Below, piece by piece: positions 13,548-20,443 of a stretch of DNA of 32,820 nt; positions within the stretch are counted from its first letter, which is position 1, and each line of letters opens with the position of its first letter. Under the pieces are notes generated by a model. That model was given only the letters and a program-made list of their open reading frames with translations, ran no database searches and was not told where the DNA came from. The translations under genes were made by a program, and so were the position numbers. Source of the stretch: Clostridiaceae bacterium (lineage in GTDB: Bacteria; Bacillota; Clostridia; Oscillospirales; Acutalibacteraceae); assembly GCA_016297645.1 (NCBI GenBank), contig JAEDGF010000019.1:1-32820 (forward strand). The letters run 5' to 3'.

Positions 13548-14075
13548 TCAGTCGTATTTTTCATTGAATCTGTCACAATATATCTCTGTGACCAATTGGT
13601 GCAGCTCGGTTGCCTCTCCGTATGTTTTGCAGCCGTAAGCATGAATCCAGAGCGGGATCTTTTTGCGTTCCGGAATAAACTGCAACCCTATCAGAGTCAA
13701 ATCAAGGTCGAGCTTTTTAAGTTTTTTCAGCGGCATGGCAGTCAATGCTTCTTTCGTGCACTCAAAAGGGATGAGCCGCTCCCCCATATAGTAAGGGGCT
13801 GCAAAAACACCGGCGGCAGCGGCAATAAAAACCGATACCGCGATATCCAACGGGCGCGGCAAGGATTTAGCCAATGAATAAGCAAGCTTATTCCGGCACG
13901 GCTGGTAAGTAAAAAATGTACCTGCCGCAATATAGACAAAAGCGACAATCGCCTTCTTTGTCAGGACATATTCAAACAAAGCAAGCGAGCCGTACACTAT
14001 AATGTAGGCCGCCAAAATACACAACGCGGAAACGGTCCTTTGTCCGTTTTCCGACAAAAGAAACTTTTTCTTCAT
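13548..14075 (-). CDS. Small membrane protein of unknown function
   Basis: This 175-residue protein has three hydrophobic segments (about 15-37, 42-58 and 76-96) and a soluble C-terminal part of about 75 residues with a charged stretch (MPLKKLKKLDLDLTLIGLQFIPERKKIPLW) and three Cys overall. I recognise no family. The ATG is preceded by AAGGTG at about 9 bases. The nearest convincing promoter is 380 bp upstream at 14454-14482, next to the XRE regulator gene, which suggests it belongs to that regulator's targets. The overlapping reading frames are not supported. It is AT-richer than the flanking metabolic genes. Confidence 0.7.
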   Translation of the reverse strand: MKKKFLLSENGQRTVSALCILAAYIIVYGSLALFEYVLTKKAIVAFVYIAAGTFFTYQPCRNKLAYSLAKSLPRPLDIAVSVFIAAAAGVFAAPYYMGERLIPFECTKEALTAMPLKKLKKLDLDLTLIGLQFIPERKKIPLWIHAYGCKTYGEATELHQLVTEIYCDRFNEKYD

Positions 14076-14331
14076 TCACATTTCACCTTCATAAAATAAA
14101 CTCACATTTTTGCGGCCGTATCTCCGAAAGCCGTCCCCACCAACCGGCTCTGCATACAAAAATACGATTCCGCACATCCACAAATAAAATTTACGGGTTT
14201 TTACCGTTACATCTTTACGCTTTCTGCCTGTTTCACCTCCCGAAAACCACTTTGAAAATTCATCGAACGAAGCCGTAAAAGCAAAAGAAAGAATGAGAGA
14301 TTTTCACGGAATATGTACAGTTCGTTTTCTC

Positions 14332-14345
14332 ACGGATATATCCGT
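14332..14345. repeat. 14-bp perfect palindrome in the long leader
   Basis: ACGGATATATCCGT is its own reverse complement. It lies within the about 370-base interval between the promoter at 14454-14482 and the gene at 13548-14075. It could be a protein-binding site or an RNA hairpin. I see no gene in 14076-14453. Confidence 0.4.
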
Positions 14346-14453
14346 ATTGCCCCGTGTAAATCCGACTTATTTTGTTAATTTTCTCGCTTATTGATTTTTT
14401 ATTTGTCGAATCAACTGTGCTTCGTTGTGTAAAATAGGAACTATACACATGGA

Positions 14454-14482
14454 AATATAGCATTTTTCTTCCTGTTTGTCAA
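14454..14482 (-). promoter_or_regulatory. Leftward promoter divergent from the XRE gene
   Basis: TTGACA (14482-14477), 17 bases, TATATT (14459-14454). It is similar to 12850-12878 and faces the membrane-protein gene at 13548-14075 across an apparently non-coding stretch of about 370 bases. Confidence 0.8.
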
Positions 14483-14494
14483 GAAAAAAGGGAA

Positions 14495-14511
14495 GTATAA
14501 TTCTTATATAC
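14495..14511. promoter_or_regulatory. Operator-like motif overlapping the XRE gene -10 box, copy 2
   Basis: GTATAATTCTTATATAC is a partial palindrome (GTATA/TATAC arms). It contains the TATAAT (14496-14501) that is the best -10 box for the rightward XRE gene, and it lies 12 bases upstream of the -35 box of the leftward promoter. A protein bound here could repress the regulator gene and affect the leftward promoter. Confidence 0.55.
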
Positions 14512-14531
14512 AAATTTTTTCAGGAGGAATA

Positions 14532-14852
14532 ATGCTAATTTTTGATTTATCCGTTATCGGGACCAAGATATACGAACGTCGCAGAAGATGCGGACTCACG
14601 CAGTCCGAAGCAGCCGAACGCGCCGGATTATCCGAAAGAGCATACGCGGACATCGAACGGGGAACGGCAAACGCGCGCATTGTTTCCCTCTTGAAAATAT
14701 GCTCTGTTCTCGGTGTCACGCCGGACGACCTGTTGACGGAAAACAGCCGCTGCGAAGCCGACCTCAACGAGCTTTGGAGTGAGTTGAACGCCCGTCCGAT
14801 AGGCGAAAAAAAGACCGCAGCCGCCGTTCTCGAAGCGCTTTTGCGCCGATAA
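14532..14852 (+). CDS. XRE-family helix-turn-helix regulator
   Basis: This 106-residue DNA-binding protein has a Cro/CI-type HTH domain at about 8-64: GTKIYERRRRCGLTQSEAAE, then AGLSERAYADIERG as recognition helix and turn, then VVTPDDLL-type closing residues. The C-terminal 40 residues are helical and may dimerise. AGGAGG (14522-14527) lies 4 bases before ATG. The -10 box TATAAT at 14496-14501 overlaps an operator-like motif shared with the promoter of the CxxC-repeat gene, so autoregulation and control of that gene are likely. No toxin partner or phage gene is adjacent. Its signal is unknown. Confidence 0.85.
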   Translation: MLIFDLSVIGTKIYERRRRCGLTQSEAAERAGLSERAYADIERGTANARIVSLLKICSVLGVTPDDLLTENSRCEADLNELWSELNARPIGEKKTAAAVLEALLRR

Positions 14853-15037
14853 AGCCGACCTCTGCGCCGCTCTGCACAGTTCTGCACCTTCCGGCAGTCC
14901 GCCGAAACACATTTGCGCGGCAAAAGCGCACGAAGACAAACATTCATGCGGCAAAAACACGCGAATAAAAAGGCATCTGCGCGGGAAAGACCTTCACTGA
15001 AAAGTATTCGCGCTGAAAAATACACACAATAAACCGA

Positions 15038-15077
15038 AACGACCGTACGGATTTATTCTGCCGTACAGTCGTTTTTT
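15038..15077. terminator. Terminator between the XRE and phosphoesterase genes
   Basis: AACGACCGTACGG (15038-15050) pairs with CCGTACAGTCGTT (15061-15073) with one C-A mismatch around a 10-base loop, followed by six T on the plus strand. It serves the rightward XRE transcript and may stop leftward phosphoesterase RNA as well. It is a near twin of 10850-10888. I see no gene in 14853-15037. Confidence 0.75.
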
Positions 15078-15127
15078 GTCTGTTGTTATTGATATTTCAC
15101 CGTTTTTTCTCTTGCGAACGGCGGCGC

Positions 15128-16162
15128 TCAATCTCTCCAATGCTCACCCATCATGTTGTCTGCCGCACTGCCGAGCAGGTCGCGAAGGCGTACATTGTAT
15201 GTCACAAATTCGCCCGGTTTGTTCTCGTCAAGTTCAATTACTCTGCCGCCGCGCATATCGTCGTCGCAGTAGCAGTTGTACGCCATGCCGCCGCCGTAGG
15301 CAAAGTGGATACCGCAGTAGTCCGCGTCGAAATCGCACTGGTGGTCGTGTCCGAAGCACATGAGCCTGACATCTCCGCGCTGAATGCACGCGGAAAACAG
15401 TCCGCTGTTCAACTCGCCGCAGCCGATATCCTCTCGAGCGTTGCCCTTAAAGTTACATTCCTCGCGGTTCATGTACGCAAGGTGGACCTCCGGAACGGGG
15501 ATATGCATTGCCATCATAGCCGGGATGGGTGCGCCGTTATATTCTTCGAGCGCCTTTGACTGCTCGCAGTAGTTGCAGACCTGGTCGAAATACGGCATAG
15601 CATAGTCGCGCCCGGCAGCAAAATGCACCGGCAGAACGGCGTTCAGCACGCCGGGACGGTTCTGTTCACAAGACATCACCTTTAAGTTGTCGTGAGAATC
15701 AAGCATAAAGACATTAAATGCAATTTTTGTTCCGTCATGCGACAAAACGGGCAATACATAGTTTGCAACGCCCGAAACCTCGCCGCGCTTGGATACGCAG
15801 CAGGGGTAGCTCTCGTACACCGTTTCCTGATCTTCCTTTTTGAAGCCGTAGTTGTCGTCGTGGTTGCCGAAAACATGCGCCCACGGAATGGAATTTCTCT
15901 CCATCGGCGCGGTGACTGCGTCAAGCACCTCTCTGAGGTCGCTCTCGTTTTCGCAGTGGACTCTCCTGTGGCAGCCCGAGGTGTCGCCGTTTAAGAGAAC
16001 TAAATCGGGCTTGCAGTGTTCAACAAGCGCCTCGACTCCTTCGGTGAGCTGCGGCGAAAAGCCGTGACCGGCGTGGAGATCGGTCATGAGCAGAATACGG
16101 AATTTTCCGTTTTCGTCAAAACGCAGTTCTTTTTTCAAATTAAGTAATTCACGGACATCCAT
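15128..16162 (-). CDS. Calcineurin-like metallophosphoesterase, cytoplasmic
   Basis: This 344-residue protein has the full set of dinuclear-metal phosphoesterase motifs: DLH (28-30), GD (59-60), GNHD (99-102), an AMHIP histidine near 220 and FGHDH near 272. There is no signal peptide or membrane segment, so it should act in the cytoplasm. It is a clear paralogue of the secreted protein at 19151-20305 (shared YESYPCCVS/VYSSYPNCVS, IAFNVFMLDS/IAFNIYMMDT and H-x-PV blocks). AAGGAG lies about 10 bases before ATG. It follows the YjdF-like gene by 91 bp and may be cotranscribed. The natural substrate is unknown; nucleotide or phosphodiester substrates are plausible for the fold. Confidence 0.88.
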   Translation of the reverse strand: MDVRELLNLKKELRFDENGKFRILLMTDLHAGHGFSPQLTEGVEALVEHCKPDLVLLNGDTSGCHRRVHCENESDLREVLDAVTAPMERNSIPWAHVFGNHDDNYGFKKEDQETVYESYPCCVSKRGEVSGVANYVLPVLSHDGTKIAFNVFMLDSHDNLKVMSCEQNRPGVLNAVLPVHFAAGRDYAMPYFDQVCNYCEQSKALEEYNGAPIPAMMAMHIPVPEVHLAYMNREECNFKGNAREDIGCGELNSGLFSACIQRGDVRLMCFGHDHQCDFDADYCGIHFAYGGGMAYNCYCDDDMRGGRVIELDENKPGEFVTYNVRLRDLLGSAADNMMGEHWRD

Positions 16163-16253
16163 TTCTTATTATCTCCTTCTAAGCTGCGCAGATTATTCCG
16201 GCTGCGCATAAACGACGAATTTTCATATAAAGCCGTCAGCAGGCGCGCCGGGG

Positions 16254-17015
16254 TCAACCCCTCACGGAAAACTCACGGGTCTTTTGTCCGACTGCTTTCA
16301 CGCCCGTTTTTTTCGATCTTATTTTGAGTGCCGCGGCGAGGACTGCCGAACCGACGGCACAGCCGACCAGTGCGCACAGCAGATCGAGGTCGGTGTCGAG
16401 CACCGCGTACTGCTCGGGCGCGTTGACGCTGTAACCGAACAACCGGAAGAAAATCATATTTTCGGGCGGATTCCAGCAATATTTCTGATTTATTGAATCC
16501 TTTATATAGTAGTCTGTGAAAAATTCGAAAAGCTCCCACACGACCATCACGGTGAACGAGAACCCGGCGGAACCGAACAAAAGCACCGACTTCGGCGCAA
16601 GCTCGGCGTTTTTCAAGCCGATAAGTATCTCATAGCCGAGCAGCACCACAACTCCGCCGGAAATTATGTGCAGCAACTTGTCGTAATTCTCGACCGTGGA
16701 ATTGAACCTGAACCCGTGGCCGAGAAACGACCCGAGGAAGACAAAAATATTTATGTAGCTCTGCACATGAAAACGCAGCCTGCCGAGAAAAATCTTCTTA
16801 AAGAAAAGAATCCTGAGAAGAGGAACCGCAAAAGTGGCAAGCAGATTCAGTTCCATAATGGTTATTGCAAAATCGTCGGGCTTGTCTGTTTTCCAGTATA
16901 TTATCGCGCCGACCATGCAAAGCCGCAGAATCCACCATGAAGCATATTCGAGTTTTCCGACCGTGGAGAGGAATTCCCTTTTCTCCGCGTCAAAATAATC
17001 TTTAAGCCTTTGCAT
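16254..17015 (-). CDS. YjdF/DUF2238-like membrane protein
   Basis: This 253-residue protein has about six hydrophobic segments. It carries the pattern seen in YjdF/DUF2238-type inner-membrane proteins: DKLLH followed by a glycine-rich helix, WELFEFFTDYY, and DTDLDLLCALVGCAVGS near the C-terminus. The conserved acidic and His residues in the membrane suggest a transport or enzymatic role, but none is established. I start at ATG 17015, where GGAG lies 8 bases upstream; the frame is open for 34 further codons, but that stretch is AT-rich, lacks a ribosome binding site and overlaps the likely promoter. The phosphoesterase gene follows 91 bp downstream. Confidence 0.7.
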   Translation of the reverse strand: MQRLKDYFDAEKREFLSTVGKLEYASWWILRLCMVGAIIYWKTDKPDDFAITIMELNLLATFAVPLLRILFFKKIFLGRLRFHVQSYINIFVFLGSFLGHGFRFNSTVENYDKLLHIISGGVVVLLGYEILIGLKNAELAPKSVLLFGSAGFSFTVMVVWELFEFFTDYYIKDSINQKYCWNPPENMIFFRLFGYSVNAPEQYAVLDTDLDLLCALVGCAVGSAVLAAALKIRSKKTGVKAVGQKTREFSVRG

Positions 17016-17269
17016 AAAACACTCCGTCTTTTTTGTTTTGTATATTCTATCATATGAAAACGGAAAATAAAACAAAAGTGTCTTTATTGTAATCATTTTG
17101 TTTTTGCACGGCAGCATCTCTTTTCTGCCGGAGCTTTTTTGCGCCGAAGCGTCTTTATTCCGGCGCTTTTCTTTTTGAGCCGAACCGTCCTTTGCTATCG
17201 CCGGAGCTTTTCTCCCGTCGACGCGCCGCAGACCGCGCCGGAGTACGGGAACGCACTTCCTTCGGACTC

Positions 17270-17306
17270 AAAAACAGCCTGCGCCGTCATGTGTGTGCAG
17301 GCTGTT
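17270..17306 (-). terminator. Terminator of the secreted hydrolase gene
   Basis: On the minus strand AACAGCCTGC (17306-17297) pairs with GCAGGCTGTT (17282-17273) over 10 perfect positions and runs into TTTTT, starting about 18 bp past the hydrolase stop. The sequence from 17016 to 17269 shows no gene. Confidence 0.75.
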
Positions 17307-17324
17307 GTACCGATTATATGCGGC

Positions 17325-18374
17325 TTATTTACCGATACCCTTGAAAAGCGTCGCTATCATTTCGAAGAAACGCTTTATTGCGAGGATAAGACGGGTGAAG
17401 AAGTTTACATCTTCGCCGGACGAGCCGTCGTGATTTCTGCTCTGACGGGAGAGCCAGCTGATAACGCCCTCGGGGGACTCGTCGAATACTATCTTATTAC
17501 CGGCAGCGTCCTTGGTGGTGGTGTTGACATAAGGAGTCACGCCGTCTGCCATGTGCATATCGTAGGTGACGGCTTCCCAAAGATAGTGCTGAGCGTCGGA
17601 GGCAATGACGAGCTTGCCGTTGCTCCAAACCTGCTTACGGGTGTAGTCGGCGAATACGACATCGCTGAAAGTGGTGAGTCTTATTCCGTCCTTGCGCTTT
17701 GTTGTGCCGGCAAGGTAGTTGAAGGACGCGAGAGCATCCTCGCTCTGACCGAGCGGATAGGGGTCGTTATCGCTTGCCATCATCCAGACGGAAACATTCG
17801 AGAGCTGATTGATCTGCGAGACAGAGGGCTGCATAACGGACGCGAGAGGAAGTCCGGCTGCGAAGAAATCGGGATACTGCGAGATCATCTCCCAAACCAT
17901 AAGTCCGCCCGTTGAGTAACCGCCTATGTAGATACGGTCGCGGTCCACGTTGTCGCCGAGCTGAGCGATAAACGCGTCTATTGTCCTTTTAAGGAGAGCA
18001 CAGTCCGCGCCTTCCCAGTTATTGGTCGAATTCTGCGCGCGGGGTGCGAAAAGGAAGCAGCCGCCGGCGTTTTCGAATCTCGACTGATATTCGTCGCTTG
18101 CCCAGTTGGAGAACTCGTACCATTGAAGCTGAGCGCGCTTCGTCTGACCGGAACGCATACCGTGAAGCCAGATCATAAGGGGGTACTTTGTGTTGTCCCC
18201 GTCGCCCTTTACCGGGGAGTAGTATACATAATCGACTCCCGTGGAATCTATTTTTCCGTCAAGCATCTGCTTGTCGAGCGCGGTGCTGCCCTCTGAAAGA
18301 GGAATCGCAAACGCAGTGACCGCCATGGGCAGAAGCATGAGAACGGCAAGAATGACAGCTGTTATCTTTTTCAT
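17325..18374 (-). CDS. Secreted alpha/beta hydrolase (esterase/depolymerase-like)
   Basis: This 349-residue protein has a signal peptide (residues 1-23, ending TAFA). The core is an alpha/beta hydrolase: oxyanion region WLHGM (69-73), nucleophile elbow GYSTGG with Ser154, acid candidates D202/D204 in SDNDPY, and catalytic His263 in AQHYLWE. The arrangement resembles feruloyl-esterase or PHB-depolymerase-type lipases; the substrate is unknown. The last 25 residues (FFTRLILAIKRFFEMIATLF then KGIGK) form an amphipathic, hydrophobic tail, also seen on the secreted phosphoesterase at 19151-20305, perhaps for surface attachment. I start at ATG 18374, 9 bases after AAGGA; an in-frame TTG at 18392 would overlap that site. 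Confidence 0.85.
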   Translation of the reverse strand: MKKITAVILAVLMLLPMAVTAFAIPLSEGSTALDKQMLDGKIDSTGVDYVYYSPVKGDGDNTKYPLMIWLHGMRSGQTKRAQLQWYEFSNWASDEYQSRFENAGGCFLFAPRAQNSTNNWEGADCALLKRTIDAFIAQLGDNVDRDRIYIGGYSTGGLMVWEMISQYPDFFAAGLPLASVMQPSVSQINQLSNVSVWMMASDNDPYPLGQSEDALASFNYLAGTTKRKDGIRLTTFSDVVFADYTRKQVWSNGKLVIASDAQHYLWEAVTYDMHMADGVTPYVNTTTKDAAGNKIVFDESPEGVISWLSRQSRNHDGSSGEDVNFFTRLILAIKRFFEMIATLFKGIGK

Positions 18375-18513
18375 AGTATTCTTTCCTTCCAAATTTATTC
18401 TTTCTGTTCCTCCACATCATAACATAGAACCAAGGAAAAATCTACTGCTTTTTCGTCGTTTTTCACAAATTGAACATCTTCCCCGAAATTTTTTGAAAAA
18501 TTTTTGATAGATA

Positions 18514-18542
18514 TTGAAAATTCCGGTGATTGCCTATATAAT
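18514..18542 (+). promoter_or_regulatory. Promoter of the HExxH membrane protein gene
   Basis: TTGAAA (18514-18519), 17 bases, TATAAT (18537-18542). RNA should start near 18549. This rules out the open ATG at 18504 as the start of the following gene. Confidence 0.8.
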
Positions 18543-18581
18543 AGATACAGAGTTTATCTGATCCGGACGGAGGACTTGCCC

Positions 18582-19067
18582 GTGACAAGAGCAAAAGTAA
18601 CAAAACCCATCGACAAATCAATAGCGACTCACGGCTTCGCGCGATTCATGTTTTACTTCGTGCAGCTCACATGGGGTCTGCCTGTCAACATTGTCGGGGG
18701 CATTCTTTTCTTATTTTTCAAGCTGTTCCGCAAAAGCCGCCACGAGCGGTTCTGCAACGCGCTGATATCCTACATACCGTGGAATCAGGGCGGACTTTCA
18801 ATGGGGCTGTTCATTTTCATGGCTGACGGCCGCGAGGAAAAATGGACGCGCAACACGCGCATACACGAATACGGGCACACCATTCAGTGTATGCTGCTCG
18901 GAGTTTTCTACTTCTTCGTCGTGGGTATCCCGTCCGCAATCTGGTGCAACTTCTTTGAAGGCTACCGCCGGAAAAACAATGTTTCATACTACAAGCTCTA
19001 CTGCGAAAGCTGGGCAAACAGCTGGGGACAGAAATGGAGCGGAATGAAACAGTACGGAATAAAATAG
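18582..19067 (+). CDS. Small membrane protein with HExxH motif
   Basis: This protein of 161 residues starts at GTG 18582, preceded by GGAGG at 8 bases and by a good promoter. It has two hydrophobic regions (about 24-48, and about 105-122) flanking RIHEYGHTIQ. HEYGH fits the zinc-metallopeptidase consensus HExxH, and similar small proteins with HEYGH plus a later W-A-N-x-W pattern (here ESWANSWGQKW) occur in gut Firmicutes and Bacteroidetes as uncharacterised proteins. The Glu of CESWANSW could be a third metal ligand; this is inference. The secreted phosphoesterase starts 83 bp downstream without an obvious promoter of its own, so the two may be cotranscribed. Confidence 0.75.
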   Translation: MTRAKVTKPIDKSIATHGFARFMFYFVQLTWGLPVNIVGGILFLFFKLFRKSRHERFCNALISYIPWNQGGLSMGLFIFMADGREEKWTRNTRIHEYGHTIQCMLLGVFYFFVVGIPSAIWCNFFEGYRRKNNVSYYKLYCESWANSWGQKWSGMKQYGIK

Positions 19068-19150
19068 AATCACGGCTCTTCCCTGCACGGCGAAAACGGT
19101 TCGTCAGGTAAACGACTCAAAAAAATTTTTCCGGACAGGAGAACACAAAA

Positions 19151-20305
19151 ATGAAAAAATTACTCAGCATTCTTTTGGCTGCTGTTATGCTCATCACCTG
19201 CGCGGCTGCTGCTTTTGCGGCGGACACAACGGATGTTGTCAAATTTAACATCGACGGCAAATTCAAAATTATGATGCTCAACGACACCCAGGATGTCGGC
19301 AAGGGCGTTAAAAGCGAAATGGTCAACTTTATAACCAAGGCGCTTGACACCGAAAAGCCCGACCTCGTCGTTTTCGTCGGCGACCAGCTCGCGGATATGT
19401 ATCCCGGCGCTTCAAAAGCGGACTACAAAATAGCTATCGACAATATCATAAAGCCTCTTGCGGACAGGAACATTCCTTTCCTTGTCACTCTCGGCAACCA
19501 CGACCATGACCGCGCAAAAACCATGAGCGAGGAAGAGATGTTCGAGGTATACTCCTCCTATCCGAACTGCGTTTCCGTAAAGGGCAGCACAGATCCGTTT
19601 ACTAATAACATGATAGTTTACGGCTCGAACGGCACCGATATTGCGTTCAACATCTACATGATGGACACCAACAACACCGCAAACGGCGGCTACACCGGCA
19701 TCTACAAGAACCAGCTCGAATGGTACAACGCAAAGAGCGCAGAGCTTAAAGCTCTCAATGGCGGCAAGGTCGTTCCCTCGTTCGTGTTCCAGCATGTACC
19801 CGTTAAGGAGATCTACTCGTTCTTCACCGAGTGCGACTGGAAAACGGACGGCGCTATCTACTCTCGCAGAGATCATAAGTGGTATGTCCTCAATACAGAC
19901 ATAGCACAGGGCGACTTCGGCGAAGCTCCTTGCTCCGAGGATTTCGACATTCAGACCGGTGAATATCAGGCATGGGTCGCAAACGGCGACATCATGGGCG
20001 CATTCTTCGCTCACGACCACAACAACAACTTCGTAGGCACATCGGCTGACGGCATCAAGATGGGCTACAACGGCGGCGTAGGCTTCCGCGCATACGGCGC
20101 ACCTTGCGGCAGAACGATAAGAGTTTTCAATCTTGATGAAAACGATGTAACGAACTACGAAACACATCTTATCTACTACTCGGAGCTTATGGGCGAGAAC
20201 GCATCCAACCCGTTCTTCGACACCTTCTCCCCCTCCATCCTTAACAAGATAATGAAGATGGTATACGCCCTTTTCGGCTGGGCAATAGAGCTTTTCAAGA
20301 AATAA
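19151..20305 (+). CDS. Secreted metallophosphoesterase with altered motif I
   Basis: This 384-residue protein has a signal peptide (1-23, ending AFA) and a calcineurin-like phosphoesterase domain. It shows GD (77-78), GNHD (115-118), FQHVPV and AHDH, but motif I is D45-T-Q47 instead of D-x-H, so one metal ligand is replaced by Gln. It is the extracytoplasmic paralogue of the protein at 15128-16162. The final 23 residues (SILNKIMKMVYALFGWAIEL then FKK) are a hydrophobic amphipathic tail like that of the hydrolase at 17325-18374. AGGAG lies about 10 bases before ATG. A perfect 14-bp terminator hairpin follows. Activity is likely, but metal stoichiometry may differ from the family norm. Confidence 0.87.
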   Translation: MKKLLSILLAAVMLITCAAAAFAADTTDVVKFNIDGKFKIMMLNDTQDVGKGVKSEMVNFITKALDTEKPDLVVFVGDQLADMYPGASKADYKIAIDNIIKPLADRNIPFLVTLGNHDHDRAKTMSEEEMFEVYSSYPNCVSVKGSTDPFTNNMIVYGSNGTDIAFNIYMMDTNNTANGGYTGIYKNQLEWYNAKSAELKALNGGKVVPSFVFQHVPVKEIYSFFTECDWKTDGAIYSRRDHKWYVLNTDIAQGDFGEAPCSEDFDIQTGEYQAWVANGDIMGAFFAHDHNNNFVGTSADGIKMGYNGGVGFRAYGAPCGRTIRVFNLDENDVTNYETHLIYYSELMGENASNPFFDTFSPSILNKIMKMVYALFGWAIELFKK

Positions 20306-20331
20306 AATAACTGCCGCAAGGCAGAAATGAG

Positions 20332-20368
20332 CAGCAGGCGGTTCGCAAAACGAACCGCCTGCTGTTTT
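20332..20368 (+). terminator. Terminator of the secreted phosphoesterase gene
   Basis: CAGCAGGCGGTTCG (20332-20345) pairs perfectly over 14 bp with CGAACCGCCTGCTG (20351-20364) around CAAAA, followed by TTTT. It begins 26 bp past the stop. Confidence 0.9.
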
Positions 20369-20443
20369 GTGAGTGACCGAAAAAACGGTTTACCATGAGT
20401 TTGGAAAAGCCCGTGAGGAAAAGAAAATTTAACTCCGCAAGAA

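Noticed and set aside
14260..14463. 67-codon minus-strand frame next to the XRE gene
   Set aside because: Its start lies inside the -10/-35 region of the promoter at 14454-14482, so it would not be transcribed in full.
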